Origin: Stenogyne calaminthoides
Lineage: Eukaryota; Streptophyta; Magnoliopsida; Lamiales; Lamiaceae
DNA length: 64,000 nucleotides
Direction of reading: 5' to 3'
Assembly: GCA_037126765.1 (NCBI GenBank)
Contig: JBBCBC010000002.1
Span: 48,984,889 to 49,048,888, forward strand
A program made the translations under genes and the position numbers. Positions 33,062-43,960 of this stretch are shown piece by piece. The notes below the pieces were generated by a model. That model made no database searches. It saw only the letters and a program-made list of their open reading frames with translations, and was not told the origin of the DNA. Every line of letters starts with the position of its first letter. Position 1 is the first letter of the stretch.

Positions 33062-35105
33062 TATTTCATATTCTTCTTTCCAGAAATAAAAAATTTCAAA
33101 GTAAGTTTAATCAACTACTAGTATTCATGAACTAACCACCACAATTTAATTGTTCAAATTAATCTCCGTTAACTACCAAGAAAATAACATTAATTAGACA
33201 ACTGAATGCATTTAGTATATATGCAATATAAATCTATTATTATACTATTGAAAAAGTAAAATTATTGATTAAGTTTAAAGCTTTTCATGAAAATTGCATA
33301 AATGTCAAGATTGCAAATATATTTACGCGTGTTTGAACTCGTGATTTGACAAATGGTAATGACATTGTCCCAATCCACTAATTAATTGGGAATATTATTG
33401 ATCGCTAAATCTAGACCTCATAGTCTTACTCATTTGTCATTTTCCAACTTTCTAATTTCTCATCAAAATCCCTATATATGGTACCTATATTAGATATATG
33501 TGCGTGCCTACATATTTGTAGTAGGTGTATGTGTATGTGTACGTAGTAGAAATTTGATTGGAGTTTACAAGCTGAAACTACATTTAATCTGATATATATG
33601 GAGAATCCAATTAACTTTTCTTAGACTGCGTTTATCGGTGGATCGTATGAACCGATCATAGTAAGAAAAAAAAAAAAAAAAAAATCAATATTCAAAGAAA
33701 TTCACCCATCAGTAGATGAACCGTTCGGCAGAGCGGACCAAGGTCATTCTGTATGCACTTTTGCCACATGTCCTAATGTTATTGGCCGGATTGATTTTCA
33801 TTTGATAATTTTAAAATTTTTAGTTTTATAATGTTATTTATATTAAAAAAAAAAAAAAATTATATTAAAATTCATAAAAAAAATTCTCTACAAATAGACA
33901 TTAATATTTATATATTTACAATTTCATATTTTTTCTTTTCTCTTCTAGTAATTTCTATGATTTTATTATAGATTCAAATCATTCAAATTATTTTTCTAAC
34001 TTTTTAAATTATTCAAACTATTAAAATTATTCAATTTTTTAATATTTTATAAACACAGAAGATTATTAAAGCTCTCAATTTTTAAATTTATCTTATGTAT
34101 TATTGTATTTTACTCATATATTTTTAATTTAATATATTTGTTTACAAGTTTGTATTCAAATTCTTGTAATTTAGATTTAATTATTGATATTATAATTTAT
34201 TTTATGTGTATGATAATTTTTTATTTATCATAATTATGAAGTTTATATATCAAATACTTTATTACATCATCTCATAAATATAATAAAAATTAATTATAAT
34301 AAATGTAAGTATTAAATAATGAAAAAAATATTATTGTATTAGGTCGTATTGGGTTGTTGATAAAGCATGAAAAAAAAAAAAAGAATGAGCTGAGGTGTAT
34401 ATTGTATACGTGAAGGAGATAAAATGAATTACTATTTATTAGTAAATTGAGTTGTGATTATTTGTTGATAAATATAATGTTAATGGAGTTCAAATATATG
34501 CCCAAAAAGAGTTATTACTAGCGTTATTAATTTCATTTCTTACCATAATTGAAATTCCCTGGGCTTTATCTCAGATATTTTTAACGTGACAACATTTGTG
34601 TAAAAAATAAAAAGAGTTAACTGTTCACATCAATCACAAACGTGACATCCCTTTTTCCAGGTCTGATGCATCTTACACTATTGACAATGTGTTGTCTGTG
34701 TGTATTACTTTTTTTATTTATGAGGATATTATATTATTTTAAATAAATTTTATTATTAATAAATTTCATATTATGAAATTATTTTTTAATTCATAGACAT
34801 GTAAATCTCTATTCAGTGTATGATACGAGTTAAATTTAGTGAATTAAAAAAATATTTAAAAATTAGTGAAATGAGTCGAATAGTTCAATTTTATACTAGG
34901 AAACTGACCCGTTCATCATTTTACTGCAATATGCCATATTGAAGTCATTAATTAGGATATTTATATTTCAACCTAGATAGTAATATTATTAGGTCCTCGT
35001 GAAAAATTAGATAAATTAAATGTTATATGTGAACGTGGTAAAAATTACAATCTAATTATATGATCCATCTACTTTTTTACTGTTAAAAAGAAATTTTGAA
35101 TTCAA
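33062..35105. other. AT-rich spacer, no gene seen
   Basis: Two kilobases with long A and T runs (for example near 33668, 33846 and 34370) and no recognisable gene, repeat family member or promoter. The short stretch 33630-33730 is less AT-rich and contains gatcgtatgaaccgatcat but no identified feature. Confidence 0.5.
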
Positions 35106-35412
35106 GTTTTTTTTTTTTTTGAAAGGTAAAGATGAAATTCATTCATAGAGTACAAGAGGTACTCTAATCCCATAACAATCAAGTACACACCAATGTTGAA
35201 GATAAATTATAATTTTTCGGGAATACAGTCTAACGGAAACGTTCCCAAAAAGACCTCTGATGCAATGAAGAAAAGTGGGTAGTGTGAGCGGATCCATTTC
35301 CAATAACTGAATTTTATGTCGTCGATGAGTTTATCCATAGTGTATTCGCTCTCTTTGAAGATGATACTATTTCTTGACTTCCACAGCTTCCAGATTGCAC
35401 ACTACCAGATTA
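35106..35412 (-). mobile_element. LINE 3' end, fragment A
   Basis: On the minus strand it encodes the end of a plant LINE ORF2 (WKLWKSRNSIIFKESEYTM, later YWKWIRSHYPLFF), followed by a short UTR and a poly(A) run (poly-T at 35106-35119 on the plus strand). Only the last 300 bases or so remain, as usual for 5'-truncated LINE insertions. Confidence 0.7.
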
Positions 35413-35641
35413 AACTCATTATCCTTTTTTTTGGGTCTTTACTCCTATAATCAACAAACTCAATGAAGTGTTCATCAATGGAGTTTGACAGCAAGCATTA
35501 AAGAACATAAATAAAAAAAATAAAAAAAAAGGAATCTGTTTTTTAGGCGGAGTATTAAATTAATTCTAGTATCTATAACCTTTCTAAAATAAATTAATTA
35601 ATTTTTATTTATTTTTTTGAAGACAAACAAAGCTCAGTAGA

Positions 35642-36533
35642 TTAAGCCGTTCCATCGCGAGCTGAATTTGTGACCCAAGGGGGAATCTCACCCCCAACCC
35701 AAGCGTGAGGGTGGGGGGATCTAGATGCAAATTTCGCTAATTTGTGCGCCACTTTATTGTTGGAGCGGGATGTATACCAAATACCTTTCACTGAGGTATT
35801 TCTGATCAAAACTCTTAGAGCATCGATGGTGTGTTCTTCGATGCCCAAGTAATCCGCTTTGCTTCTAAGTGCGTGCACATCATCCTGAGAATCTGAAAAA
35901 ATATGGAATCCTTCAATGTCGTTCTCGAGGCAATATTCGATGCCCACCTTGATTGCCTCTAATTATGCGGCCAAGACCGAGCCTGGTGGGTTCAAATTCC
36001 TGCCTCCTGCTACCATAATAATACCACCAGGATAAAAAATAGCATAGCCGGTGCCAAATTCAAGATTATCCTCTTTAAAGGCTGCATCCACATAAACCGA
36101 AGTGAATGGTCTATCTCTCTCCTGATCTCTGAAGCATAGCGACGAAATGGAGTCCCTGGGATTGAGTCTTGTCAGCTCACGAGCAGAACGAAAGTCTTCT
36201 AGCAGTGAGTAGCACCAGTCTACCGATATCCAATGTTCTTTTCCACGATTCTTCTTGTTATGAGTGTAATCACAACGAACTCTCCAGATGCCCCAAAGGA
36301 AAGTGCAGAATTCCTCCAGCTTGGATTGAGAACAGGTTCTTGCCACCTCAAGCAGAATGTCAGCCATGGAAGCATTATGGGCTCCTGCCAGTAGCTTCCA
36401 TCATTTCGAGTGTTTCCAGATGCGTTTCATCGTCTGGCAGAAAATGAGTGCGTGTTTGGTGTCAGCCCAATGAAACCCACAGAGAGAGCATCAAGGGTTG
36501 CATGGAACATGGTGCCTCCTCAGATCTGAGATT
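35642..36533 (-). pseudogene. LINE ORF2 3' part: zinc-binding region and RNase H
   Basis: Minus-strand coding remnant. The right part has a reverse-transcriptase zinc-binding motif (CSLCGFHWADTKHALIFC), then FLWGIWRVRCDYTH. The left part is an RNase H-like domain: YVDAAFKEDNLEFGTGYAIF, later FHIFSDSQDDVHAL and YTSRSNNKVAHKLAKFA, with three of the expected acidic residues. At 35963 a TAA interrupts what should read AAELEAIKVGIEYC, in the same frame, so it is a single nonsense change. Further stops lie in the zinc-binding part. A chance of a domesticated RNase H gene is small. Confidence 0.75.
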
Positions 36534-36589
36534 TTATTTATTTATTCCAACTTTTCTGAATTTCTCGCTCTTCCGTTGACACTTTGCAA

Positions 36590-37680
36590 TCCACTTGATT
36601 AATTAAATAAACTCGAGTTTACGCTAAGTTTCAGAATACAAAATAAAGATTAGTTGCTTAATTAATGATTATATCATGGTTATTAAACGCGCAACGTGTT
36701 ACCATAATTAAACAATGTATATTAGTTGGTCCCAATGCTATCGTGCTGTACGATTTTTTGAGTATGTGTGTTTTTGGGAATCAAACATATTTAAATAATT
36801 TTAGCAAATCATCATCTTCCCTAATATGGAAAGATGATTAGGTTTGAAACTCAGCCTGTTTCTGGGAATAAATCATGCTCTAAAATAAAGAAATAATTTA
36901 ACTATCTAAATCCCTTCCTCTAATATAATATAATCTGTAAATCACACTAAAATGGTAAATTATAGCAGCATTATAAATAAAAATTACATATTTTTCATAA
37001 TTTTTTTGGGGATGCTTTCATTAATATTTGTTTGCCTTCTAATTAATTAAATGGAGACAACATTCGTGATCCGTTTGATTAATTAGACTTGAATTTACAC
37101 TAAAGATTAGTTATATAATTAAATAAAGATTAGTTATATAATTAATGATTGAGTAACTTTTCTGTGCACCAATTTAAATTGGTGCACTCTAAACCCTAAC
37201 CCCTAAACATTGAACCCTAAATTATATATGAATCATTCGGGTTGGGTGAACCATGAACCACTTGGGCCGAGTGAATCCATGAACCACTCGAGCCGGATAT
37301 CGGGTCGGGTCGTGTATTAAAAAAATTAAAAAAAAAATTAAAAAAAACATCTAAAACTGAAATTAAAGTTAAAAAAAACAAAAATGAAAAAAGAAAAAAA
37401 AATAAAACTAAAAAAAATTAGAAATAAAACTTTTAAAATTAAATTACACAAATTTTATTGGTGCACGTGGTGCACATAAAAATTTGTCTTAGTGATTATA
37501 TCATGTCTCTTAAACCCGCAACGTGTCAATCAAATTATGAAAACGTTAATGCATATATTTGGTCCCATTACCAGTGTGCTGTACGAATTTTTGAGTATGT
37601 TTTTTGGGAAGCATGTCGATTGCTGAGACATGGGAAAAATATTTAAATAATTTTAGCAAATTAATCATCATCTTCCCAAA
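36590..37680. repeat. Diverged tandem duplication
   Basis: The segment around 36667-36830 (tgattatatcatggttatta, then aatcatcatcttccc) recurs at 37490-37680 in the same orientation. The match then continues right of the CACTA element at 39229 on (gaaagatgattatgtctg against gaaagatgattaggtttg). Upstream, gattagttgcttaattaatg near 36650 matches gattagttatataattaatg near 37128. So an old tandem duplication (unit about 0.5-0.8 kb) was later interrupted by a MITE at 37152-37487 and the CACTA element. Confidence 0.75.
37152..37487. repeat. MITE with gtgcacca ends
   Basis: About 335 bp with inverted ends: ttttctgtgcaccaattt on the left, attggtgcacgtggtgcac on the right. The interior has accatgaaccac and gggtcgggtcg. 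A related copy in the opposite orientation lies at 43590-43960 (ggttcatggttca). No coding capacity. Confidence 0.65.
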
Positions 37681-37684
37681 TTAG

Positions 37685-39228
37685 CACTAATACACATTTG
37701 AGCTTAGATAGATATTAAAATAGCCCTTAGAGAGCAATTATAACAGTTGTCCAAGTAACAATTGTCCAAATTTGGACTGCTATTAAAAAACCGTTGTCCA
37801 AAAGATTGTGCTTGGACAACGGTTTTCAACCGCATTGCAAGAGGGGGGCTTGGACAGCGGTTAATAACCGCTGTCTAACTTTTTTTTAAAAATTTCTTTT
37901 ATAATGTTAGATAGACAGCGGTTATAAACCACTGTCCAACATCTTTTTTTTTTTTATTAATTTATATTTTAATAATCCTATGATAAAACCATAAACCAAA
38001 ACTTATATATACGTTCAATACCATAAACCATAAACCAAAAATCCTATAATAAATCCATAAATCAAAACTTATACCACATATACGTCCAATACCAAAACAT
38101 CAAATAAATAAACATAAACATCATGAAATAAATAAACATACACATCATAAACATACGTCCAATTAATACACCAAAAACATGAAATATATATCATCACAAA
38201 TATATAATTTCATTACATGCTACCAAAATTTCAAACAACGATCACTCAATATCGTATGAATATAAGAATCGATTGTAAAGGTACCTCGTCCAATCGTTTT
38301 TTTCATTTCTCCAGTCTTTTCTTAGAGTAAGAAAATTAATCATAACAAATTAGCTATATATATACTAAATATATATATATATAAAAACACATTTATATAT
38401 ATATAGTAGCTTATAACAATTAATCCATATATATCATAACCATTAATCCCAAACATATATATATAAACACATTTATATATATATATATATAACAATTAAT
38501 CTCAAACATATATATATATAAACACAATATTTATATATATAACCTAACAATTAATCCCAAACACACACATATATATATAAATAAACACATGCAATATATA
38601 TATATATATTAATTAAAATATATATACATATATACATATATGTACAAGAAAAAATACCTATATATATATGGAGGAAGACGGCGACGGCGGCAGGGGAGGA
38701 TGGCGATGGCGGGGGCGGTAGGGGAGGGCAGCGGTAGGAGAGGAGGGAGGGAGGAGGGCGCGCGACGATTTGGGGGAGAGGGAGAAGCTAGGTCAACGCG
38801 CACGGGCGATTTGGTTGGAGGAGGAAACCGACGACGGAGCGCGATTTGGGTGAGAGGGAGGAGCTATGTCTTCGGTTTGCGGCGATTTGGGGGGGAGGAA
38901 TAATTGGGGAGAAGAAATGAAGGCAGCAGGGTTCTGGACTATACGATTACGCGGAGCATATATCGACCTGATATAAAAAAAAAAACAGCGGTTATTAACC
39001 GCTGTCCAAGTGTTTACTTAGACAGCGGTTATTAACCGTTGTGTAAATGATCTTGCAATGCGGTTTAAAACGGATTTCCAAGTTTTATTCTTGGATAGCG
39101 GTTTCAAACCGCTGTTTTTTTATTTATTTATTTTTTTAATAAAACCGCTCTTCAAGCTATAAATTGGAGAGCTGTTTGGAAAAATAGCTGTCCAAGTGCA
39201 GCTGTGCAAGCCTAAATGTGTAGTAGTG
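37685..39228. mobile_element. Non-autonomous CACTA (EnSpm) transposon
   Basis: 1544 bp from cactaatacacattt on the left to aaatgtgtagtagtg on the right, which are inverted ends starting with CACTA, flanked by the 3-bp target duplication TAG (37682-37684 and 39229-39231), as expected for CACTA elements. Both subterminal regions carry palindromic repeats of the type ggacagcggttaataaccgc (about three to four per side), the usual transposase-binding arrays. No transposase is encoded. A GC-rich pocket at about 38665-38905 inside it has no identified product. Confidence 0.9.
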
Positions 39229-40211
39229 TAGGAAAGATGATTATGTCTGAAATTCAGCCTAGTTTTGGAAATAATATCACGCTTTAAGTTGTGTTTGATT
39301 GGGACAGTACCGTCGACATAGAAATTTTGATATAATATAAAAGTAATTGAATTATATAACAATCTTTATACAATAATCTTCAAACTGCACGAAGAAAAGT
39401 AAATTATAAATAGTTAATTTGAACATCTTCTCCCATGTGGTGGGTCTCATGTACATTCATGGTGGGTCCCAAAATAAAATGTGCCTTTTGTATAATTAAG
39501 ATAAAATTATAATTTTATTAAGTATAATTAAAAAAAATACACAAATGTATCCCCAAATTTTAAATTTTACTCAAATGTATCCCCAAAATTCAAATTCTAA
39601 ATCCGCCACTGCATCCATATATAGTGATAGTGCATTTTAAAAGTATGCAACTTGTTATACTAAAATATGCAACTTGTTTACACTGAACTGTACATAATTG
39701 CATATTTTAATATAACAAGATACATATTTCTAAAATGCACTATGAGTGCACATAAGTCTTTCTCTTATATTTTATTTATATATATAATTTAATAATTTTT
39801 TTTTGGATGTTTCTACTAATTTTTGTTTGCATTCTAATAAACTAAATGAAAGCAATATTCCACTCAATATTTTTTTGTCATTGAGAAGGGTTTACCATAT
39901 AATTCTGTGAGCAGAAAAGTTTGACTTTTGAGAGAGAAATGAAGTTGATATATACACTAATTTGATTATACATTTAACTAATACTTAGGTTTAACTTATA
40001 CTTCTCAACTTCAACTAATTCATGATGTAGCTATCTAATTTTGGTCTTGGTTTTTATGCGTTAAAATCGCTCTAATCCAAATTATTAATTGATCAGAAAA
40101 CTAAATTGTACGATATATTAATTTATCTATATCAATCTTATATCACACATGTATGGTCCACACTCCACACAGCCATGAAACATCATAGGGAGTATGAATA
40201 ATAATCGAAAG

Positions 40212-40338
40212 ACACTCAGGGTGTGTTTTGAAACACTTAAAACAGCTTTCAGAAGCACTTATTTTTAAAGTTTTTTCTCACAACTTTTGAAAATAAGTGC
40301 TTCTGAAAGCTGCTTTAAGTGTTTCAAAACATACTCTC
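40212..40338. repeat. Hairpin MITE-like repeat
   Basis: Near-perfect foldback of 127 bp: the arm gtgttttgaaacacttaaaa pairs with the right arm around a T-rich loop. It shares the tgttttgaaac end and the gaagcactt arm with 758-884. Confidence 0.75.
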
Positions 40339-40445
40339 AATCCAACTTTTTCATATTGTGCCACAACTCAACTCCTCCTTTGTCTCAAAATTAAAATAAA
40401 AAACATAAATACATAAAATTCATTTTTTTGTTTTTGAAAGATAAG

Positions 40446-40965
40446 GCCTGTGTTGCATGGATGCGGGGGCGACGCGATACGGATACAGGGATACGAATTT
40501 TTTAAAAATTCAGGGTGCGATTCGGCAAGGATACGTCTACTTATTTATTATTTTATTATATATAATACCTGTAAAATATATAAAAATAATAATTCATATA
40601 TCATCATCAATCCAACATATAAGCATAATAAAATTTTCAATTCAATTAAAAATTTAAAACAAGTCACATCTTTTTTTCGTGACTTTGGGTTGAAAAGGTA
40701 AGTAAAATAATTAATATTTTCTATTAAAAGTTTTTTTTTCTTATTTTAAGTTTTGTGGGTTAATAAGGTAATTAAACTTTCTTATTTTAAATTTATTCCA
40801 TAATTTTTTTTTTTTCAAAAATGACCTCAGACGCACTCAAGACGCACCGGATTCGCACCCAAACACACCCGGTGCGCGTATCCCTTTTTTTTTTTTCAAA
40901 ATTCGCCACGTGGCGCACCGGGTGCGAATCGCACCCACACCCGCACCGTATCCAATACTGCATTT
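40446..40965. repeat. GC-rich repeat with ggtgcg motifs
   Basis: An AT-rich core between two GC-rich flanks. The right flank has many copies of gcaccgg, ggtgcg and attcgcacc; the left flank has gcgacgcgatacggatacag and gggtgcgattcgg. The two flanks are partly inverted with respect to each other, suggesting a DNA transposon, but the pairing is imperfect and no target duplication was seen. Confidence 0.45.
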
Positions 40966-41464
40966 TAGTATTTTTTGGAGAATTCGTGCATTAGAGTATA
41001 TGGCAGAAGCCGTTACAGTGCAACCACCACATGGAATAACTGCTCGTACTTAGTGGGGGCCAAGTCGTCTTCCCACAGTCTGCAGCTGCCACGTGTATCA
41101 CTCGCAATTCATATAAAGACACACCCAAATTGAATTGGTGGCATGGCATGGCATCAGTCAATAATCAATATTAATTTCAACCCCCAACAAACATTGGTTT
41201 CTGAATTCCCTTATTACAACAACAACCCTATCAATTCCTCCATCAGTTCCCCATATAACAAGTTGTTAACATTATTGGGAAACACTAACTCTTTTTGTCC
41301 ACTTCTATCCCCATTTTTTAAATATTCACATAACCCCCCATAACTTTATTCCAACCCAAATCACCCCTCACAAAATCCCAATTCCTTCAACCTTTATACT
41401 AATCTTAAAAACCCTAATCCCCCAAATATATTTGTACCCTTTACTTGAAATCAATCCCACACCA

Positions 41465-42322
41465 ATGGATACAAACGTAACACCCACAAAAAGTGAAACT
41501 GAAATTGATACCCCACCCCACATTACCCACCCCTTATCCTCACTCAAGAACCACCACCACCATCACCTCCGCGACCGCGACGACACTGTTCCCGCGGCGG
41601 AGGTGACATATGGCGGCTGCATGAAGAACCATGCAGCCGCCATAGGGGGCCATGCTTTGGACGGCTGCGGCGAGTTCATGCTCTCGCCGCAGACGTTCAC
41701 CGCCGCGGACCCTACCTCGCTAACATGTGCCGCTTGCGGCTGCCACCGGAATTTCCACCGGCGGGATCCCGAATCCCCCACCTCCGCTGCCATCACCCCG
41801 CCATTTCTCGATTTCCGCCACCCTCCTCCGCCGAAGCGCTTCTCCCTCTCCCTCTCCCCCTCGCCGTCGCCGTCGTCGCCGCCGGTGCCATTCCCGCCAC
41901 ACGTGTTTTTTTCGGCGGCGGCGGAGGATCACCACCAGGCGCCGGTGACGCCCACGGTGGAGAACCCACTTGGGAGAAAGCGATTCAGGACGAAATTCAG
42001 CCAAATTCAAAAGGAAAAAATGCATTCTTTCTCGGTGAAACTCGGTTGGAAAATGCAGAAGTGTGACGAAACGTCGGTGAAGGAATTCTGCCGTGAAATC
42101 GGAGTTTCGAAAGGGGTTCTTAAAGTGTGGATGCATAACAATAAGAACACGTTTGGCAAGAGGGAAATATTCAGCTGCGGCGGCGGCGGCGGCATTGCGA
42201 ATGGAAGACCAATCAGCTTCGAGACTACTAACGGCGGCGTTGACGGAAGAAAGATTCGTAACGGTAATAATTTTGAGATTGAGAATGGAAATGGTGAATA
42301 TTTACACGGTGGTTCTTCTTAA
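41465..42322 (+). CDS. Zinc-finger homeodomain (ZF-HD) transcription factor
   Basis: Single-exon gene for 285 residues. The ZF-HD dimerisation domain (about 47-100) reads VTYGGCMKNHAAAIGGHALD, then GCGEFMLS and LTCAACGCHRNFHRR. The homeodomain (about 178-240) reads KRFRTKFSQIQKEKMHSFS and ends with KVWMHNNKN. Between them is a low-complexity Ser/Pro-rich linker; near the N terminus there is a short histidine run. The start codon is preferred at 41465 (MDTNVTPTKS), similar to the start of related proteins, although an in-frame ATG lies at 41432. These plant-specific factors bind DNA as homo- or heterodimers in the nucleus. In gene order it matches the Arabidopsis ZF-HD gene next to CLE45; the exact subfamily number is not assigned. 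Confidence 0.9.
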   Translation: MDTNVTPTKSETEIDTPPHITHPLSSLKNHHHHHLRDRDDTVPAAEVTYGGCMKNHAAAIGGHALDGCGEFMLSPQTFTAADPTSLTCAACGCHRNFHRRDPESPTSAAITPPFLDFRHPPPPKRFSLSLSPSPSPSSPPVPFPPHVFFSAAAEDHHQAPVTPTVENPLGRKRFRTKFSQIQKEKMHSFSVKLGWKMQKCDETSVKEFCREIGVSKGVLKVWMHNNKNTFGKREIFSCGGGGGIANGRPISFETTNGGVDGRKIRNGNNFEIENGNGEYLHGGSS

Positions 42323-43239
42323 TTCACCGGCGTGATGTAATTTTAGAAAATTAAGGGTGTTTGTTTATTATTAGTTAATTTTAATTAATTAAGTGATTGG
42401 CAGTAATTTAATCATCACTGTTACAATGCAGGAGAAGGAAAGAACACTAATAAAATTATATAGTAGTAACAGTTTTCCCATGAGGGTCGGACATTTTTTT
42501 CTATTATTTTCATTAATTAATTTCCGTTAATATTTATATTGTCCTTTTTTCTTGATTCTATTATTTTCATGATATTATTACTTCATGTCTCTATAAATAT
42601 TTGCAGAAATACAATTATTTCAGCTGGCAGGAAAACATCTTCTTCTTTTATTTAATTCTTTTTCTTTTCTATAATTCATTTTCAAAGGAGCAGCAGATAA
42701 TGATATATTTTGAGTCAATTTTTTTTTTTAAAAGTGGGTTAAACAATTTAAAGATGGTATTATGGAAAATGGGCATTATAAAAGTAAAAAGACTATGTAT
42801 GTTCATTTATATATTTATGCTCCGAGTACCTGTTGGCTGTAGGTCCTATACTGTACTGTAGGTGAATTGATATACCATTAAATTGGCTTATTAATTACTT
42901 ATATAATATATACCCTATTTTTATTTGACTTTTAGAAAATGAATAATCATCTCATTACTATCAATTATATTTCTCCTGTCTTCATTAGAATTAGAAATCA
43001 TGATTAATTAGAGTTCTTGATGTGGGAACACATTTTCTTTGAGTTCACATTTTGGAGTCTACAATTAATATGGTGTGATCATTGTAAATGATCAAGAATT
43101 GGTCAGTATTGCCCATAATTGGTTGTTTCAGTGCTGGATATCCTTACAATTTGGTATGAAACTTATGGACCAAAAAAACTTTTTTTCTCAAACTTATCAT
43201 GAAATAACAAAAAACTTATCATAACAAAAAACTTATATA
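42323..43239. other. 3' flank of the ZF-HD gene
   Basis: AT-rich, contains the presumed 3' UTR. No gene or repeat recognised beyond simple A/T runs. Confidence 0.5.
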
Positions 43240-43440
43240 GTCAATTTTAGAAGCGTGCAATTTTTTATGCCGAAAAGTACGACTTATTTACACAGAAAAA
43301 TGCAACCGATAATATAGGAATATAGTTGCATGCTTTTATTTGGAATAGTTGTATGTTTCTGCTTTGTATAATTGCACGCTTTTAAAATGCACTATGAGTG
43401 CACGGTGCACCCGGATGCACACAACACCCACTCATATTAT
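43240..43440. repeat. MITE copy related to 5490-5720
   Basis: Shares aaaatgcactatgagtgcac and gtgcacccggatgcacac with the copy at 5490-5720; the middle has the same phrases tttacacagaaaaatgcaac and agttgcatgcttttat. Confidence 0.6.
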
Positions 43441-43589
43441 ATATATATTAGTGACATAAACCCCGGAGCTAAACTTCTATTTTCCAATCATTGTTTCCTA
43501 CTTTTATTTTACCTCCAACCCTTGCCCCCCACACCTTCATTTGTCGACCATAATACCATCTCTTATCCAAATGATAAAATCGATATTGT

Positions 43590-43960
43590 ATTTAGGCAAA
43601 TTCTTCTATGCACAATTTATAATAATAAAATTGGTGCAATTTAATTTTAAAAGTTTTTTTTTAATTTTTTTCAGTTTTAACTTTTTTTATTTTTTCAATT
43701 TCAATTTTCTTTTAACTTTAATTTTAGTTTTATGTGTGTATTTTTTTTTCGACCTCGGGCCCAAACTCGATTGGAGTAGTTCATGGTTCACTCGATCCCG
43801 AGTGGTTCATGGTTCACCCGGCCCGAATAGATCATGATTTAGGGTTCATTATTTAGTGTTTAGAGGTGTAGATGTTTCATCTAAATTGAAATTGAATTCA
43901 AATGCACTAATTGCATATTGTGCAAATGGTGCACAAGAGAGACACTCTTGTATTTATTGT
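43590..43960. repeat. MITE copy related to 37152-37487, opposite orientation
   Basis: Contains tcatggttcactcgatcccg and gagtggttcatggttcaccc, complementary to phrases in the 37 kb copy, and the ends ttggtgcaatt and aaatggtgcacaag. Boundaries approximate. Confidence 0.55.

Larger units (their letters stand above)
39232..41464. other. Upstream region of the ZF-HD gene
   Basis: AT-rich, with three repeats: a partial MITE near 39610-39760 related to 5490-5720, a hairpin at 40212-40338, and a GC-rich element at 40446-40965, listed separately. A likely TATA box (catataaagac) lies near 41110, about 350 bases before the ZF-HD start codon. The leader then contains many C-rich, T-rich stretches. Confidence 0.5.

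Noticed and set aside
40212..40338. Hairpin considered as a microRNA precursor
   Set aside because: The arms are almost perfectly complementary over their whole length and the ends resemble the other hairpin MITE at 758-884, which fits a MITE better. Small-RNA data would be needed to change this.
41720..42136. Long minus-strand and shifted frames over the ZF-HD gene
   Set aside because: They are arginine- or proline-rich mirrors of the GC-rich linker; the plus-strand frame has the real domains.
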